NCBI GenBank assembly: GCA_030609215.1
Contig: JAUWCR010000026.1
Location: 1 to 9,666 of the forward strand
Reading direction: 5' to 3'
From: Actinomycetes bacterium
Lineage (GTDB): Bacteria > Actinomycetota > Humimicrobiia > Humimicrobiales > Humimicrobiaceae
DNA length: 9,666 bases
Below the pieces are notes generated by a model that was not told the DNA's origin, ran no database searches, and saw only the letters and a list, made by a program, of their open reading frames with translations. Both the position numbers and the translations under genes were made by a program. Positions 1-5,563 of this stretch are shown in pieces (within the stretch, counting starts at the first letter, position 1; every line of letters starts with the position of its first letter).

Positions 1-348
1 ATACAAAGGGATAATGAGAAATGTATTCTATGCGGTAGATGCATAAGAATGTGTGATGATTTTATAGGAGCAAACGCAATTGGTTATGCTAAAAGAGGTT
101 TTGATTGTGAGATAGTTCCTGCATTTGATCAATCCCTAAAAAATTCCGGGTGTGTTTTCTGCGGAAACTGTATTTCCACATTCCCCGTAAGAGCCCTCCA
201 GCCCAAACCATATACAGGTCAGGCAAGACCATGGGAGGTAGCTAAAATTAAAACAACATTTCCTTATTGTGGAGTTGGCTGCCAGATGTACCTGCATGTT
301 AAGGACAATAAAATTGTAAATACCTCGGCAGATATTGTCTCAAAATAA
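1..348 (+). pseudogene. Formate dehydrogenase alpha subunit, N-terminal fragment (truncated, cysteines lost)
   Basis: The frame is open from base 1, so the gene begins outside the window. The translation shows a ferredoxin-like C8xxCxxCxxxC18 cluster motif, then C51xxCxxC57, then the molybdopterin-oxidoreductase 4Fe-4S entry motif PYCGVGC (about residues 88-94). This order is that of NAD- or ferredoxin-linked formate dehydrogenase alpha subunits with a NuoG-like N-terminus. Two cluster ligands are missing: the fourth Cys of the second cluster is Phe61 (ttc, 181-183), and the first Cys of the catalytic-domain cluster is Phe87 (ttt, 259-261). Each fits one G-to-T change from a Cys codon. The frame stops at 346-348, just before an IS200 hairpin, and the whole Mo/W catalytic domain is absent. 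I read it as a dead remnant cut by the IS. A hydrogenase- or NuoG-type relative is possible, but PYCGVGC favours formate dehydrogenase. Confidence 0.85.
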
Positions 349-352
349 ACAT

Positions 353-372
353 CTATGGGCTTACGCCCATAG
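353..372 (-). repeat. IS200 right-end hairpin
   Basis: A perfect 8-bp stem, CTATGGGC / GCCCATAG, with a TTAC loop lies just beyond the 3' end of the transposase gene. TnpA enzymes of this family recognise such single-stranded hairpins near the ends and cleave a few bases outside them. Confidence 0.85.
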
Positions 373-379
373 TATTTTT

Positions 380-808
380 TCACAATTCAAGCTGCGCTTG
401 CCCGCTGTCTTCCCTACCCTGCATCTCAATATATTTTTGTATAGTCTCTTCACTGATTCCAACCGTAGATACAAAATATCCTATCGACCAAATACCCTCT
501 ATTCCCCAGTATACCTTGTCTAAAAACGGAAAGCGCTTCCTCATTGCTTTTCCTGTATTTGTTTTTATAAGCCTTACCACACTGCTTACCGACATCTTTG
601 GTGGTATTGATACCATAATATGCATATGATCTATATTGGTGTTAACTTTAATTATGTCAATTTCGGGATGGAATCTTTTTACCTGAAGCACTTTCCGTTT
701 TAAGTATTTTCCCATTCCCTTTCCCAGTACCTTTCTTCGGTATTTGGTCGATATCACTATGTGATATCTTGTGTAATATACTGCACGGCTCTGCTTTCTG
801 TATTCCAT
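380..808 (-). CDS. tnpA: IS200-type HUH transposase TnpA
   Basis: This 142-residue protein has the normal length for the Y1 transposases of the IS200/IS605 family, which excise and insert single-stranded circles at short target sequences. The HUH metal-binding motif is the HMH in DHMHIMVSIPP (about residues 61-63). The catalytic tyrosine is the Tyr in ISEETIQKYIEMQ (about residue 127), on the C-terminal helix. The early region with YHIVISTKYRRKVL is also typical. The ATG at 808 gives the expected N-terminus; only a weak AAGTGG lies upstream, consistent with the low expression usual for these enzymes. The frame looks intact, so the element may still be active. No partner tnpB or guide RNA is present. 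Confidence 0.93.
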   Translation of the reverse strand: MEYRKQSRAVYYTRYHIVISTKYRRKVLGKGMGKYLKRKVLQVKRFHPEIDIIKVNTNIDHMHIMVSIPPKMSVSSVVRLIKTNTGKAMRKRFPFLDKVYWGIEGIWSIGYFVSTVGISEETIQKYIEMQGREDSGQAQLEL

Positions 809-845
809 GCCACTTATTATAACAGAGACAGCGGAGCGCCTCCAT

Positions 846-865
846 CTTCAGGCTTACGCCTGAAG
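846..865 (-). repeat. IS200 left-end hairpin
   Basis: A perfect 8-bp stem, CTTCAGGC / GCCTGAAG, with a TTAC loop lies upstream of tnpA on its coding strand. It shares its inner stem, loop and following TATTTT with the hairpin at 353-372, which identifies the two as a pair of IS ends. Confidence 0.85.
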
Positions 866-893
866 TATTTTAAGCGAAATAAAAAGTTCTAAA

Positions 894-915
894 TATGTCA
901 ACTAAGGGGAGCCAA
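894..915 (+). repeat. Module-boundary repeat R1 (degenerate copy)
   Basis: This is a shortened copy of the roughly 32-bp repeat found at 2392, 3471, 4407 and 5653. It keeps the TCAAC part and the conserved end GGGGAGCCAA, but has lost about ten bases in the middle. It lies just outside the IS200 element and just past the 3' end of the minus-strand ATPase gene, in the same orientation as the other copies. Confidence 0.55.
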
Positions 916-923
916 ATTAGTAG

Positions 924-2216
924 TTAGTAATCACCTTTTTTAGAGGAAGTTGTTTCCAGTAACCATTTATATGTCGGTTTAATGATTATTATTTTCTGCC
1001 CAATTTTTATTACTTCTTCTTCATCATCTGTTAGTATTAGTCCATTTTGTAATGATAATTCATTCATAGCAGTAAGCAAACCTTTTATTTCTCTATCTCT
1101 GGTTTTTTTATCATCTAAATTCCATGAAACTTGTATTAGTTCTTTTTCTGCAGTTCCTTCTTTTATAATAAAATCAACTTCTAAATTATTTTTAGTTTTA
1201 TAATAGTAGATCTCTTTTCCAGTCATTTTAAGATGCAGAAATACAATATTTTCCAGTATTCTGCCATTATCTTTGGAAAATCTAAAAGATATAGCATTGG
1301 AAAGACCACTGTCGATTGAATATATTTTTTTTAGTGATTTTTGTTGCTTTTTTAATGAATATGAAAATTGTGGAAGCTCAAATATTAAAAAAGAATTCTT
1401 TAGATAATCAATATAAGAAGAAGTAAGAGCAAAAGAAATATCAAAGGTTCTCTTCAATGATTCAATTGATACAATTTTACTTGAATTACTTATAAGATAG
1501 ATAGCTATTTTTTCTAAGATTTCTTTTTCTCTGACATCATATCGCATAACAATATCTTTTTGTAAAATATCATAAAAATAATTTTTAACAAGTTCTGGGT
1601 TTTCTGTTAAAACAACTTCTGGAAAACTTCCGATATTCATATATTTGTAAAAATACTTAGCAATAGCCTTTTGGTTTAAAATAATATCTTTCTTGTGTTT
1701 TATGGTTACATTTTTAAAATTTAAAAATTCACTAAAAGAAAGAGGAAAAACTTTGTAGGATATGTGCCTACCAGTCAGGAGAGTTGATATTTCTCCACTT
1801 AAAAGCTTGGAAGATGATCCGGTAATGAATATTTTAAATTGTTTGCTGTCTCTTAATTTGCGCACTGCTCTTTCCCATTGATTTATTTCTTGAATTTCAT
1901 CAAGAAAAAGATATTCTAAATTAGGATTAAAATATTCTTTAAAGACTAAAATAAATTCTTCTATAATTTGTGGTTCATTACTTTCAATAAAAAAGGGGTC
2001 TTCAAAATTTATAAATAAAAAATTATCTTCTAAATTCAGATGCTTAATAATTAATTTTAGTATAGAAGACTTCCCACTTCTTCTTGGACCAATAAGGTCA
2101 ATGATTTCTTTACTTTCATAATCTAAGGTTTCTACAAGTAATCTGTCTTCCAACTTATTTTTTTCTATAGTTTTTTGCCAAAAATCTATTACTCTTATAA
2201 TTTGTTGGGTATTCAT
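924..2216 (-). CDS. AAA-family ATPase with C-terminal DUF4143-type domain
   Basis: This 430-residue protein belongs to a widespread family of predicted ATPases with a nuclease-fold-like C-terminus; the cellular role is not established. The P-loop is GPRRSGKS (residues 43-50), Walker B is YLFLDE (about 102-107), and a sensor-like strand reads IFITGSSSKLL (about 129-139). These are followed by the family's LLTGRHISYKVFPLSFSEF block (about 146-164). The C-terminal part has LENIVFLHL (about 321-329), YYYKTKNNLEVDFII (337-351) and LIQVSW (360-365). This arrangement resembles a PD-(D/E)XK core with the usual catalytic lysine region reading QVS, as is common in the family. The ATG at 2216 has GAGAGGA upstream and a promoter at 2250-2278. 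It is transcribed opposite to the other island genes. Such genes are frequent in TA and mobile-element neighbourhoods, but I do not assign it as a toxin. Confidence 0.88.
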   Translation of the reverse strand: MNTQQIIRVIDFWQKTIEKNKLEDRLLVETLDYESKEIIDLIGPRRSGKSSILKLIIKHLNLEDNFLFINFEDPFFIESNEPQIIEEFILVFKEYFNPNLEYLFLDEIQEINQWERAVRKLRDSKQFKIFITGSSSKLLSGEISTLLTGRHISYKVFPLSFSEFLNFKNVTIKHKKDIILNQKAIAKYFYKYMNIGSFPEVVLTENPELVKNYFYDILQKDIVMRYDVREKEILEKIAIYLISNSSKIVSIESLKRTFDISFALTSSYIDYLKNSFLIFELPQFSYSLKKQQKSLKKIYSIDSGLSNAISFRFSKDNGRILENIVFLHLKMTGKEIYYYKTKNNLEVDFIIKEGTAEKELIQVSWNLDDKKTRDREIKGLLTAMNELSLQNGLILTDDEEEVIKIGQKIIIIKPTYKWLLETTSSKKGDY

Positions 2217-2243
2217 AATATAATTCCTCTCTAATTTATTATT

Positions 2244-2294
2244 AAGTATAGTTTATTATAAATATAAATAATAGTCAAGTATAATTTATTATAA
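2244..2294. promoter_or_regulatory. Direct-repeat putative operator over the ATPase promoter
   Basis: Two 18-bp direct repeats, AAGTATAGTTTATTATAA at 2244-2261 and AAGTATAATTTATTATAA at 2277-2294, differ at one position and start 33 bp apart (about three helical turns). The first covers the -10 and the second touches the -35. That placement suits binding sites for a repressor. The regulator is unknown, and the extreme AT content calls for caution. Confidence 0.45.
2250..2278 (-). promoter_or_regulatory. Probable promoter of the ATPase gene
   Basis: On the minus strand there is TTGACT (-35, plus-strand 2273-2278), a 17-bp spacer, and TAAACT (-10, 2250-2255), about 34 bp before the ATG. The -10 is imperfect (4 of 6), so confidence is moderate. 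Confidence 0.5.
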
Positions 2295-2391
2295 TAAGAA
2301 AATTATTATTATTTTCCCAAATACTCAAATTTAACTAAGGGATAGATTATAATAGGAGTGATTCTTATTAAGTATAAAAAGAATCCTTAAA

Positions 2392-2423
2392 TGTTATCAA
2401 CATTGACCAGTCCGGGGAGCCAA
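2392..2423 (+). repeat. Module-boundary repeat R2
   Basis: A full 32-bp copy, beginning TGTTATCAAC and ending GGGGAGCCAA. It lies between the ATPase module and the PIN/UPF0175 module, directly beside the presumed end of an ISL3-like remnant. Its final GAGCCAAA also forms a perfect palindrome with TTTGGCTC (2417-2433). Confidence 0.85.
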
Positions 2424-2445
2424 ATTTTGGCTCTTTAGGCTCCCC
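2414..2445. repeat. Nested inverted repeats at the R2 / IS-remnant junction
   Basis: GGGGAGCC (2414-2421) pairs with GGCTCCCC (2438-2445) around a 16-base loop. An alternative inner pairing joins GAGCCAAA (2417-2424) to TTTGGCTC (2426-2433). The structure joins the end of R2 to the start of the IS remnant. It could fold as a cruciform or an RNA hairpin, but no T-run follows directly, so it is not a classical terminator. Confidence 0.6.
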
Positions 2446-2593
2446 GTCAACAATGGGGGCTTCTTCCCCAACAACGGGGGCACTTTGTTCCTAACACCCG
2501 TAGTGCTTTTACTCTAAGTCTATAGTTTTCAAAGTTTCTAAAACCATATGCTCTACGAGAGATTGTTTTCGTTTTTATATACCCCCTATTGTG
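2429..2593 (-). mobile_element. Remnant of an ISL3-like insertion sequence (one end and transposase tail)
   Basis: The segment begins GGCTCTTT at 2429, which resembles ISL3-family terminal repeats, and then contains the last 48 codons of a transposase on the minus strand. The rest of the transposase, and the other IS end, are missing. The inner end sequence (GGCTCCCCGTCAAC) resembles the reverse complement of the R repeats, suggesting that R copies may derive from the ends of the same or a related IS. Confidence 0.6.
2447..2593 (-). pseudogene. ISL3-like transposase, C-terminal remnant
   Basis: Read on the minus strand from 2593 down, the frame runs HNRGYIKTKTISR and then RAYGFRNFENYRLRVKAL, followed by a Cys-rich tail and a TGA at 2447-2449. 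The AYGFRNFENYRLRV block is the well-known C-terminal signature of ISL3-family DDE transposases. Directly upstream (2594-2596) is an in-frame stop and no recognisable transposase sequence, so only the tail survives. No start codon or ribosome-binding site applies. The remnant lies between R2 and the promoter of the PIN/UPF0175 pair, showing that an IS once sat at this module boundary. Confidence 0.75.
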
Positions 2594-2620
2594 TCATCTA
2601 AGAATCTAAACGAAAGCCTC

Positions 2621-2648
2621 TTGAAATATGTTTTATTTATGATATACT
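2621..2648 (+). promoter_or_regulatory. Promoter of the PIN/UPF0175 pair
   Basis: TTGAAA (2621-2626), a 16-bp spacer and TATACT (2643-2648) predict a transcript starting near 2655. That leaves a short leader containing GAGGT before the TTG start at 2683. Confidence 0.65.
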
Positions 2649-2660
2649 ACATTTGTAGTA
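2645..2660. promoter_or_regulatory. Palindromic putative operator of the PIN/UPF0175 pair
   Basis: TACTACA-TT-TGTAGTA is a perfect 7-bp inverted repeat covering the -10 and the expected transcription start. This is where an autorepressing antitoxin dimer would block RNA polymerase. The UPF0175 protein, with its ribbon-helix-helix-like N-terminus, is the natural candidate; that assignment is inference. Confidence 0.6.
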
Positions 2661-2682
2661 ATTTGTATTAATGAGGTAAATA

Positions 2683-3159
2683 TTGGTTATTTTTGATGCA
2701 TCTACTTTAATTCTTTTAGCAAAGATAGATCTTCTTCAAATGGTTTTAAATAAATATAAAGGAGTGATACCAGAAATTGTAAAAGAAGAAGTAGAGTATA
2801 AAGAGGCTATAGATACAAAAGTTATTATTAAGCAAATTAATGATGGGAGACTTATTGTAAATAAGAATCCAGATAAGAATAAAATAAGAAAAATCTGCAA
2901 AGATTTTCCACTTGGTAAAGGTGAAGCTGCGGCTTTGGTAATTGCTAATGAAAAAAACGATGTACTTGCAACTGATGATGGATTAGCTATTAAAGTCTGT
3001 AAGATATTTAATGTAAAGTTTGTTACAGCAATACATTTTTTAATTGAATCAGGGCTCGATAAGTCACGGGCTCTGGCAAAACTTGATTTGCTTAAGAAAT
3101 ACGGCCGCTATTCAATTAAGATTACCGGTGATGCAGAAAAAAGAATAATAGGAAGGTAA
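2683..3159 (+). CDS. PIN-like nuclease, DUF3368-type putative toxin
   Basis: This 158-residue protein has the acidic pattern of PIN-domain RNases: Asp5 in VIFDASTLILLAKI, an acidic patch around Glu32-Glu37, Glu81 in LGKGEAAAL, and Asp98/Asp99 in LATDDG. The order and the GxGEAAA and TDDG signatures fit the DUF3368 branch, which usually sits next to UPF0175 proteins. PIN toxins cleave RNA in a metal-dependent way; the target here is unknown. The start is TTG at 2683, because ATG at 2671 meets a stop at once and GAGGT sits 5 bases upstream. The gene ends 5 bp before the downstream partner, whose Shine-Dalgarno lies inside this gene's end, indicating translational coupling. Toxin-first order is the reverse of classic VapBC. 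All acidic residues are present, so it is probably functional. Confidence 0.85.
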   Translation: MVIFDASTLILLAKIDLLQMVLNKYKGVIPEIVKEEVEYKEAIDTKVIIKQINDGRLIVNKNPDKNKIRKICKDFPLGKGEAAALVIANEKNDVLATDDGLAIKVCKIFNVKFVTAIHFLIESGLDKSRALAKLDLLKKYGRYSIKITGDAEKRIIGR

Positions 3160-3164
3160 ATGAA

Positions 3165-3455
3165 ATGAGTGTAATGAGCCTGCGTTTAAATGAAAAAGAA
3201 ATAGATAGGATATCCAGATTATCAGAACGAAAAAAGGAAGCAAAATCAGAGGTGGTAAGAGAATTATTGCAGGAAGGATGGGTATTTTACTGGCTTAAAT
3301 TATATAGTGAAAAAAAAGTATCTGTTGGAAAAATGGCAGAGGAACTCGACCTATCTGTAAATGAAGTTTTAGATCTACTTGCTGGGTTTGGGATAGAATC
3401 TTCAATACTTTACGATGATTACCTTCTCGGTTTTGAAAACCTAAAAAAACTCTAA
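3165..3455 (+). CDS. UPF0175-family protein, putative antitoxin of the PIN toxin
   Basis: This 96-residue protein starts at ATG 3165 with AGGAAGG 8 bases upstream; ATG 3160 is followed immediately by a stop. Residues about 1-35 (MSLRLNEKEIDRISRLSER and on to VVRELLQEGW) look like a ribbon-helix-helix DNA-binding segment. Residues about 48-90 (EKKVSVGKMAEELDLSVNEVLDLLAGFGI, then DDYLLGFENL) match the UPF0175 domain: a helix-turn-helix-like stretch followed by the acidic tail. Members occur beside DUF3368 PIN genes and are thought to be their antitoxins. Here it would bind both the toxin and the palindrome at 2645-2660. Function is inferred from family and context. Confidence 0.85.
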   Translation: MSVMSLRLNEKEIDRISRLSERKKEAKSEVVRELLQEGWVFYWLKLYSEKKVSVGKMAEELDLSVNEVLDLLAGFGIESSILYDDYLLGFENLKKL

Positions 3456-3470
3456 AAATCCCTTTTTAAT

Positions 3471-3502
3471 TGTTATCAACATCGACCAGCCCGGGGAGCC
3501 AA
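3471..3502 (+). repeat. Module-boundary repeat R3
   Basis: A full 32-bp copy, TGTTATCAAC to GGGGAGCCAA, differing from R2 at only two positions. It begins 15 bp after the UPF0175 stop codon. Homology with the R4 region continues past the unit: AACAT directly after it and ACTGATAG at 3531-3538 recur at 4437-4449, with about 23 bases missing there. Confidence 0.85.
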
Positions 3503-3692
3503 CATTAATCCCTACATGCATACACTGGCAACTGATAGCTGCTTTGGCAAAGACGGCTACTTTTTATACTTCTTCCATTAATATAGGATACTGAATCTCT
3601 TGAAAACTCTTCATATGTTTGTGTTAGATAGTCCGGTGATTAAGAAGCAAATTCTTATAAATTCAAGAACTAGTGTTTCATAATAGTATTGA
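3503..3692. other. Gene-free spacer between R3 and the HigBA promoter
   Basis: I see no supportable gene. The first 36 bases share AACAT and ACTGATAG with the sequence after R4. The rest (for example CTCTTGAAAACTC near 3597) loosely resembles the decayed sequence after R2. It may be IS debris, but no coding remnant is recognisable. Confidence 0.4.
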
Positions 3693-3721
3693 TTGACATT
3701 AATACCATAATCTACTATACT
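3693..3721 (+). promoter_or_regulatory. Consensus-like promoter of HigBA, predicting a leaderless transcript
   Basis: TTGACA (3693-3698), exactly 17 bp, and TATACT (3716-3721) make a near-consensus sigma-70 promoter. The start is expected about 7 bases after the -10, which is A3728, the first base of the higB ATG. Symmetric elements overlap it: ATAC-TT-GTAT (3717-3726) and CATAAT ... ATTATG (3706-3711 and 3725-3730). They are plausible HigA operators. Confidence 0.75.
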
Positions 3722-3727
3722 TGTATT

Positions 3728-4009
3728 ATGATAAAGTCATTTTATTCTAAAGAAACTGAAAAGATCTGGGAAGGCAATTTCACGAAAGAATATCCAAATA
3801 ATATTCAAAATATTGCCCGAAAAAAGCTCAGGATGTTAAATAACTCTTTTGATCTAAGTGACCTAAGAATACCCCCTTCAAATAGATTGGAAAAATTGAA
3901 AGGGGACAGAAAGGAACAATATAGCATAAGAATTAATAATCAGTGGCGCATATGTTTTGTATGGAAAAACAATGATTGCTATAATGTTGAGATTACCGAT
4001 TATCACTAA
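3728..4009 (+). CDS. higB: HigB-type mRNA interferase toxin (RelE/ParE superfamily)
   Basis: This 93-residue protein starts at ATG 3728 (MIKSFYSKETEKIWEG), the canonical HigB N-terminus. An upstream in-frame ATT at 3689 would lie before the promoter -10 and is rejected. The hallmark segment LRIPPSNRLEKLKGDRKEQYSIRINNQWRICF spans about residues 47-78. In family members its basic and aromatic residues bind and cut ribosome-associated mRNA. The terminal ITDYH is also typical. The partner higA lies 20 bp downstream in the toxin-first order normal for this family. No Shine-Dalgarno precedes the ATG, and the promoter puts transcription start on the ATG itself, so translation is probably leaderless. 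All family landmarks are intact. Confidence 0.92.
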   Translation: MIKSFYSKETEKIWEGNFTKEYPNNIQNIARKKLRMLNNSFDLSDLRIPPSNRLEKLKGDRKEQYSIRINNQWRICFVWKNNDCYNVEITDYH

Positions 4010-4029
4010 ATAATAGGAGGAAAAGCATA

Positions 4030-4323
4030 ATGAAAAAATTAAAGAATATACACCCTGGTGAGATTTTAGAAGAGGAGTTTCTGGAGCCACTAAATATTTC
4101 TGCCTATAGACTTGCAAAAGAAACACATTTGGATCAGACACGTATTTCTGAGATAATCCATAAAAAAAGAAGAATAACTGCAGATACTGCACTGAGGTTA
4201 GCCAAGTTCTTTGGCAACACCCCACAGTTCTGGCTGGGTCTGCAAAATGATTATGATATAGAAGAGGAAAGGTCAGATATGGATGCTGAATTAAAGAAAA
4301 TTCAGCAATTACAGGTTGTATAA
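4030..4323 (+). CDS. higA: HigA-type XRE/Cro-family antitoxin
   Basis: This 97-residue protein opens with KNIHPGEILEEEFLEPLNIS, the HigA signature. An XRE helix-turn-helix (about residues 24-58: AYRLAKETHLDQTRISEIIHKKRRITADTALRLA) follows, and then FFGNTPQFWLGLQNDYDIE (59-77), the family's conserved C-terminal part. It would neutralise HigB and, with it, repress the operon promoter at 3693-3721. Unlike higB it has a strong Shine-Dalgarno, AGGAGG at 4016-4021, 9 bases before the ATG. That difference could keep antitoxin in excess over a leaderless toxin. Repeat R4 begins about 80 bp after the stop. Confidence 0.94.
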   Translation: MKKLKNIHPGEILEEEFLEPLNISAYRLAKETHLDQTRISEIIHKKRRITADTALRLAKFFGNTPQFWLGLQNDYDIEEERSDMDAELKKIQQLQVV

Positions 4324-4406
4324 CTTCTATATAATGTAATTGGTAAAGACAAATAATGAAGTATTCTCACCTGGGAATTCTATAAGAACTATTTGGGTCT
4401 AAAGAA

Positions 4407-4438
4407 TGTTATCAACATTGACTAGTATGGGGAGCCAA
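4407..4438 (+). repeat. Module-boundary repeat R4
   Basis: A full 32-bp copy with TGTTATCAACATTGAC and GGGGAGCCAA intact and a few changes in the middle (TAGTAT). It lies between HigBA and the Fic gene. AACAT and ACTGATAG follow it (to 4449), as after R3. Confidence 0.83.
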
Positions 4439-4490
4439 CATACTGATAGGCGGTTCTTCGACCTTTAAAAAATAAAACCACTATTCTTAC

Positions 4491-4519
4491 TTGTAAATCA
4501 TCTAATAATCGTCTATAAT
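4491..4519 (+). promoter_or_regulatory. Promoter of the Fic gene, near-leaderless
   Basis: TTGTAA (4491-4496), a 17-bp spacer and TATAAT (4514-4519) predict a start near 4526, only about 3 bases before the ATG. Three 11-bp imperfect units, each with TCTA in the same phase (from 4500, 4511 and 4522), cover the -10 and start. They could be repressor sites one helical turn apart. Confidence 0.65.
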
Positions 4520-4528
4520 TAGTCTATT

Positions 4529-5563
4529 ATGTTTAAACCTTCATATACTATTACTAATAAACTACTGGCAAATATAAAGAAAATAAGTTCAATAATAATT
4601 GAACTCAACAATAGAAGATTCCAGGAAGTTGTTTTATATGAACTTGAAAAAAAAGCACGCGAAATATCAACATACGCCTCGACTAGCATTGAAGGAAATC
4701 CTCTACCCCTAACAGATGTAAAACAGATTATAAAAAACAAGCCTGAAAATTTAAGAGACAGTGAACAGGAAATAATAAATTATAATGCAGTACTGGAGGA
4801 ATTAAATATAAATCTTCAAAAACAATCCATAAATTTTAACATCGACCTGATCCTATCTGTACATAAAAAAATAGTAAATAAGTTGCTACCTAAATATCAA
4901 CTTGGAAAACTGAGAAAAGAACCTGTGTTTGTAAACAATCCGAAAACCGGTAAAACAGTATATTGGCCACCGGATTATGGAGACGTACCGGAACTAATAA
5001 AGGGCCTGTTGGATTTTGTAATTAAAAATAAAGGTGTTGTTGACCCTTTAATAATTGCCGGGGTATTCCACAAGCAATTTGCTACCATCCACCCATTTAT
5101 GGATGGTAATGGTAGAACCACCAGAATATGCACAAAAATCCTACTGGCTGATATGGGTTTGGATACTTTTAACCTTTTTAGTTTTGAAAACTATTATAAT
5201 AAAAATGTCACCAATTATTTTAATAATGTAGGTGTTTCCGGGAATTACTATGATATTGCAGATTCAGTAGACTTTACGGGATGGTTGGAATATTTTACAG
5301 ACGGGATAATTGATGAGCTTCTGAGAGTTAAAAAACTTCTAATGGAAATATCTCCCGGACCTACAATGGAGCTCTTTTCTTATCATGAAAAAATCCTGAA
5401 ACTTATTGAAAAAAAAGGATATATAACTGACAGTAATTATACAAAGATTACAGAACGTGCTAAAGCAACCCGAAGCCTTGATTTCAATAAGCTTATAAAC
5501 CTGGGTTTTATTGAAAGAAAGGGAAAAGGAAGAGCAACATACTATATTTTGAAGGAAAGATAA
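4529..5563 (+). CDS. Fic-domain protein AMP-transferase with built-in inhibitory motif
   Basis: This 344-residue protein is a typical chromosomal Fic enzyme, which transfers AMP from ATP to a hydroxyl on a target protein. The catalytic loop is HPFMDGNGRTTR (residues 188-199), matching HxFx(D/E)GNGRxxR fully, with His188 as the expected base. The N-terminal inhibitory motif (S/T)xxxE(G/N) is present as Ser51-TSI-Glu55-Gly56, so the enzyme should be self-inhibited and no separate antitoxin gene is needed; none is found. Residues about 283-344 form a winged-helix-like domain (ATRSLDFNKLINLGFIERKGKGRATYYIL) that may bind DNA. The start at 4529 (MFKPSYTITNKLL) fits the family; no Shine-Dalgarno exists and the promoter is immediately upstream. 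GWLEYFTDG (251-259) is oddly near-identical in DNA to a stretch in the PIN gene at 6158. Confidence 0.93.
   Translation: MFKPSYTITNKLLANIKKISSIIIELNNRRFQEVVLYELEKKAREISTYASTSIEGNPLPLTDVKQIIKNKPENLRDSEQEIINYNAVLEELNINLQKQSINFNIDLILSVHKKIVNKLLPKYQLGKLRKEPVFVNNPKTGKTVYWPPDYGDVPELIKGLLDFVIKNKGVVDPLIIAGVFHKQFATIHPFMDGNGRTTRICTKILLADMGLDTFNLFSFENYYNKNVTNYFNNVGVSGNYYDIADSVDFTGWLEYFTDGIIDELLRVKKLLMEISPGPTMELFSYHEKILKLIEKKGYITDSNYTKITERAKATRSLDFNKLINLGFIERKGKGRATYYILKER

Larger units (their letters stand above)
340..890 (-). mobile_element. IS200-type insertion sequence (IS200/IS605 family), tnpA only
   Basis: A single HUH transposase gene on the minus strand is flanked by two subterminal hairpins, at 353-372 and 846-865. 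Both have 8-bp stems, the loop TTAC on the plus strand, and are followed by TATTTT. Hairpin ends in place of inverted repeats are the signature of this family. No tnpB is present, so this is the IS200 subgroup. Because the transposase is on the minus strand, the left end is near 865-890 and the right end near 340-352. The exact cleavage sites are not determinable by eye, so the outer limits are approximate. The element sits between the truncated formate dehydrogenase and repeat R1, and no continuation of the dehydrogenase appears on the other side, so insertion was accompanied or followed by rearrangement. Confidence 0.85.

Noticed and set aside
335..523. Short plus-strand ORF after the formate dehydrogenase fragment
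   Set aside because: It overlaps the IS200 hairpin and the 3' part of tnpA on the other strand, with no ribosome-binding site or family resemblance.
657..845. 62-codon minus-strand ORF overlapping the start of tnpA
   Set aside because: It is an out-of-frame shadow of the transposase gene and runs through the left-end hairpin region.
340..890. IS605-type element with TnpB nuclease and guide RNA
   Set aside because: There is no tnpB reading frame or room for one between the two hairpins.
3689..3727. Longer HigB start at the ATT of 3689
   Set aside because: It would lie upstream of the -10 element and adds 13 residues not seen in HigB; ATG 3728 gives the canonical N-terminus.
3878..4225. 115-codon minus-strand ORF over higB-higA
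   Set aside because: Antisense shadow of two well-supported genes.
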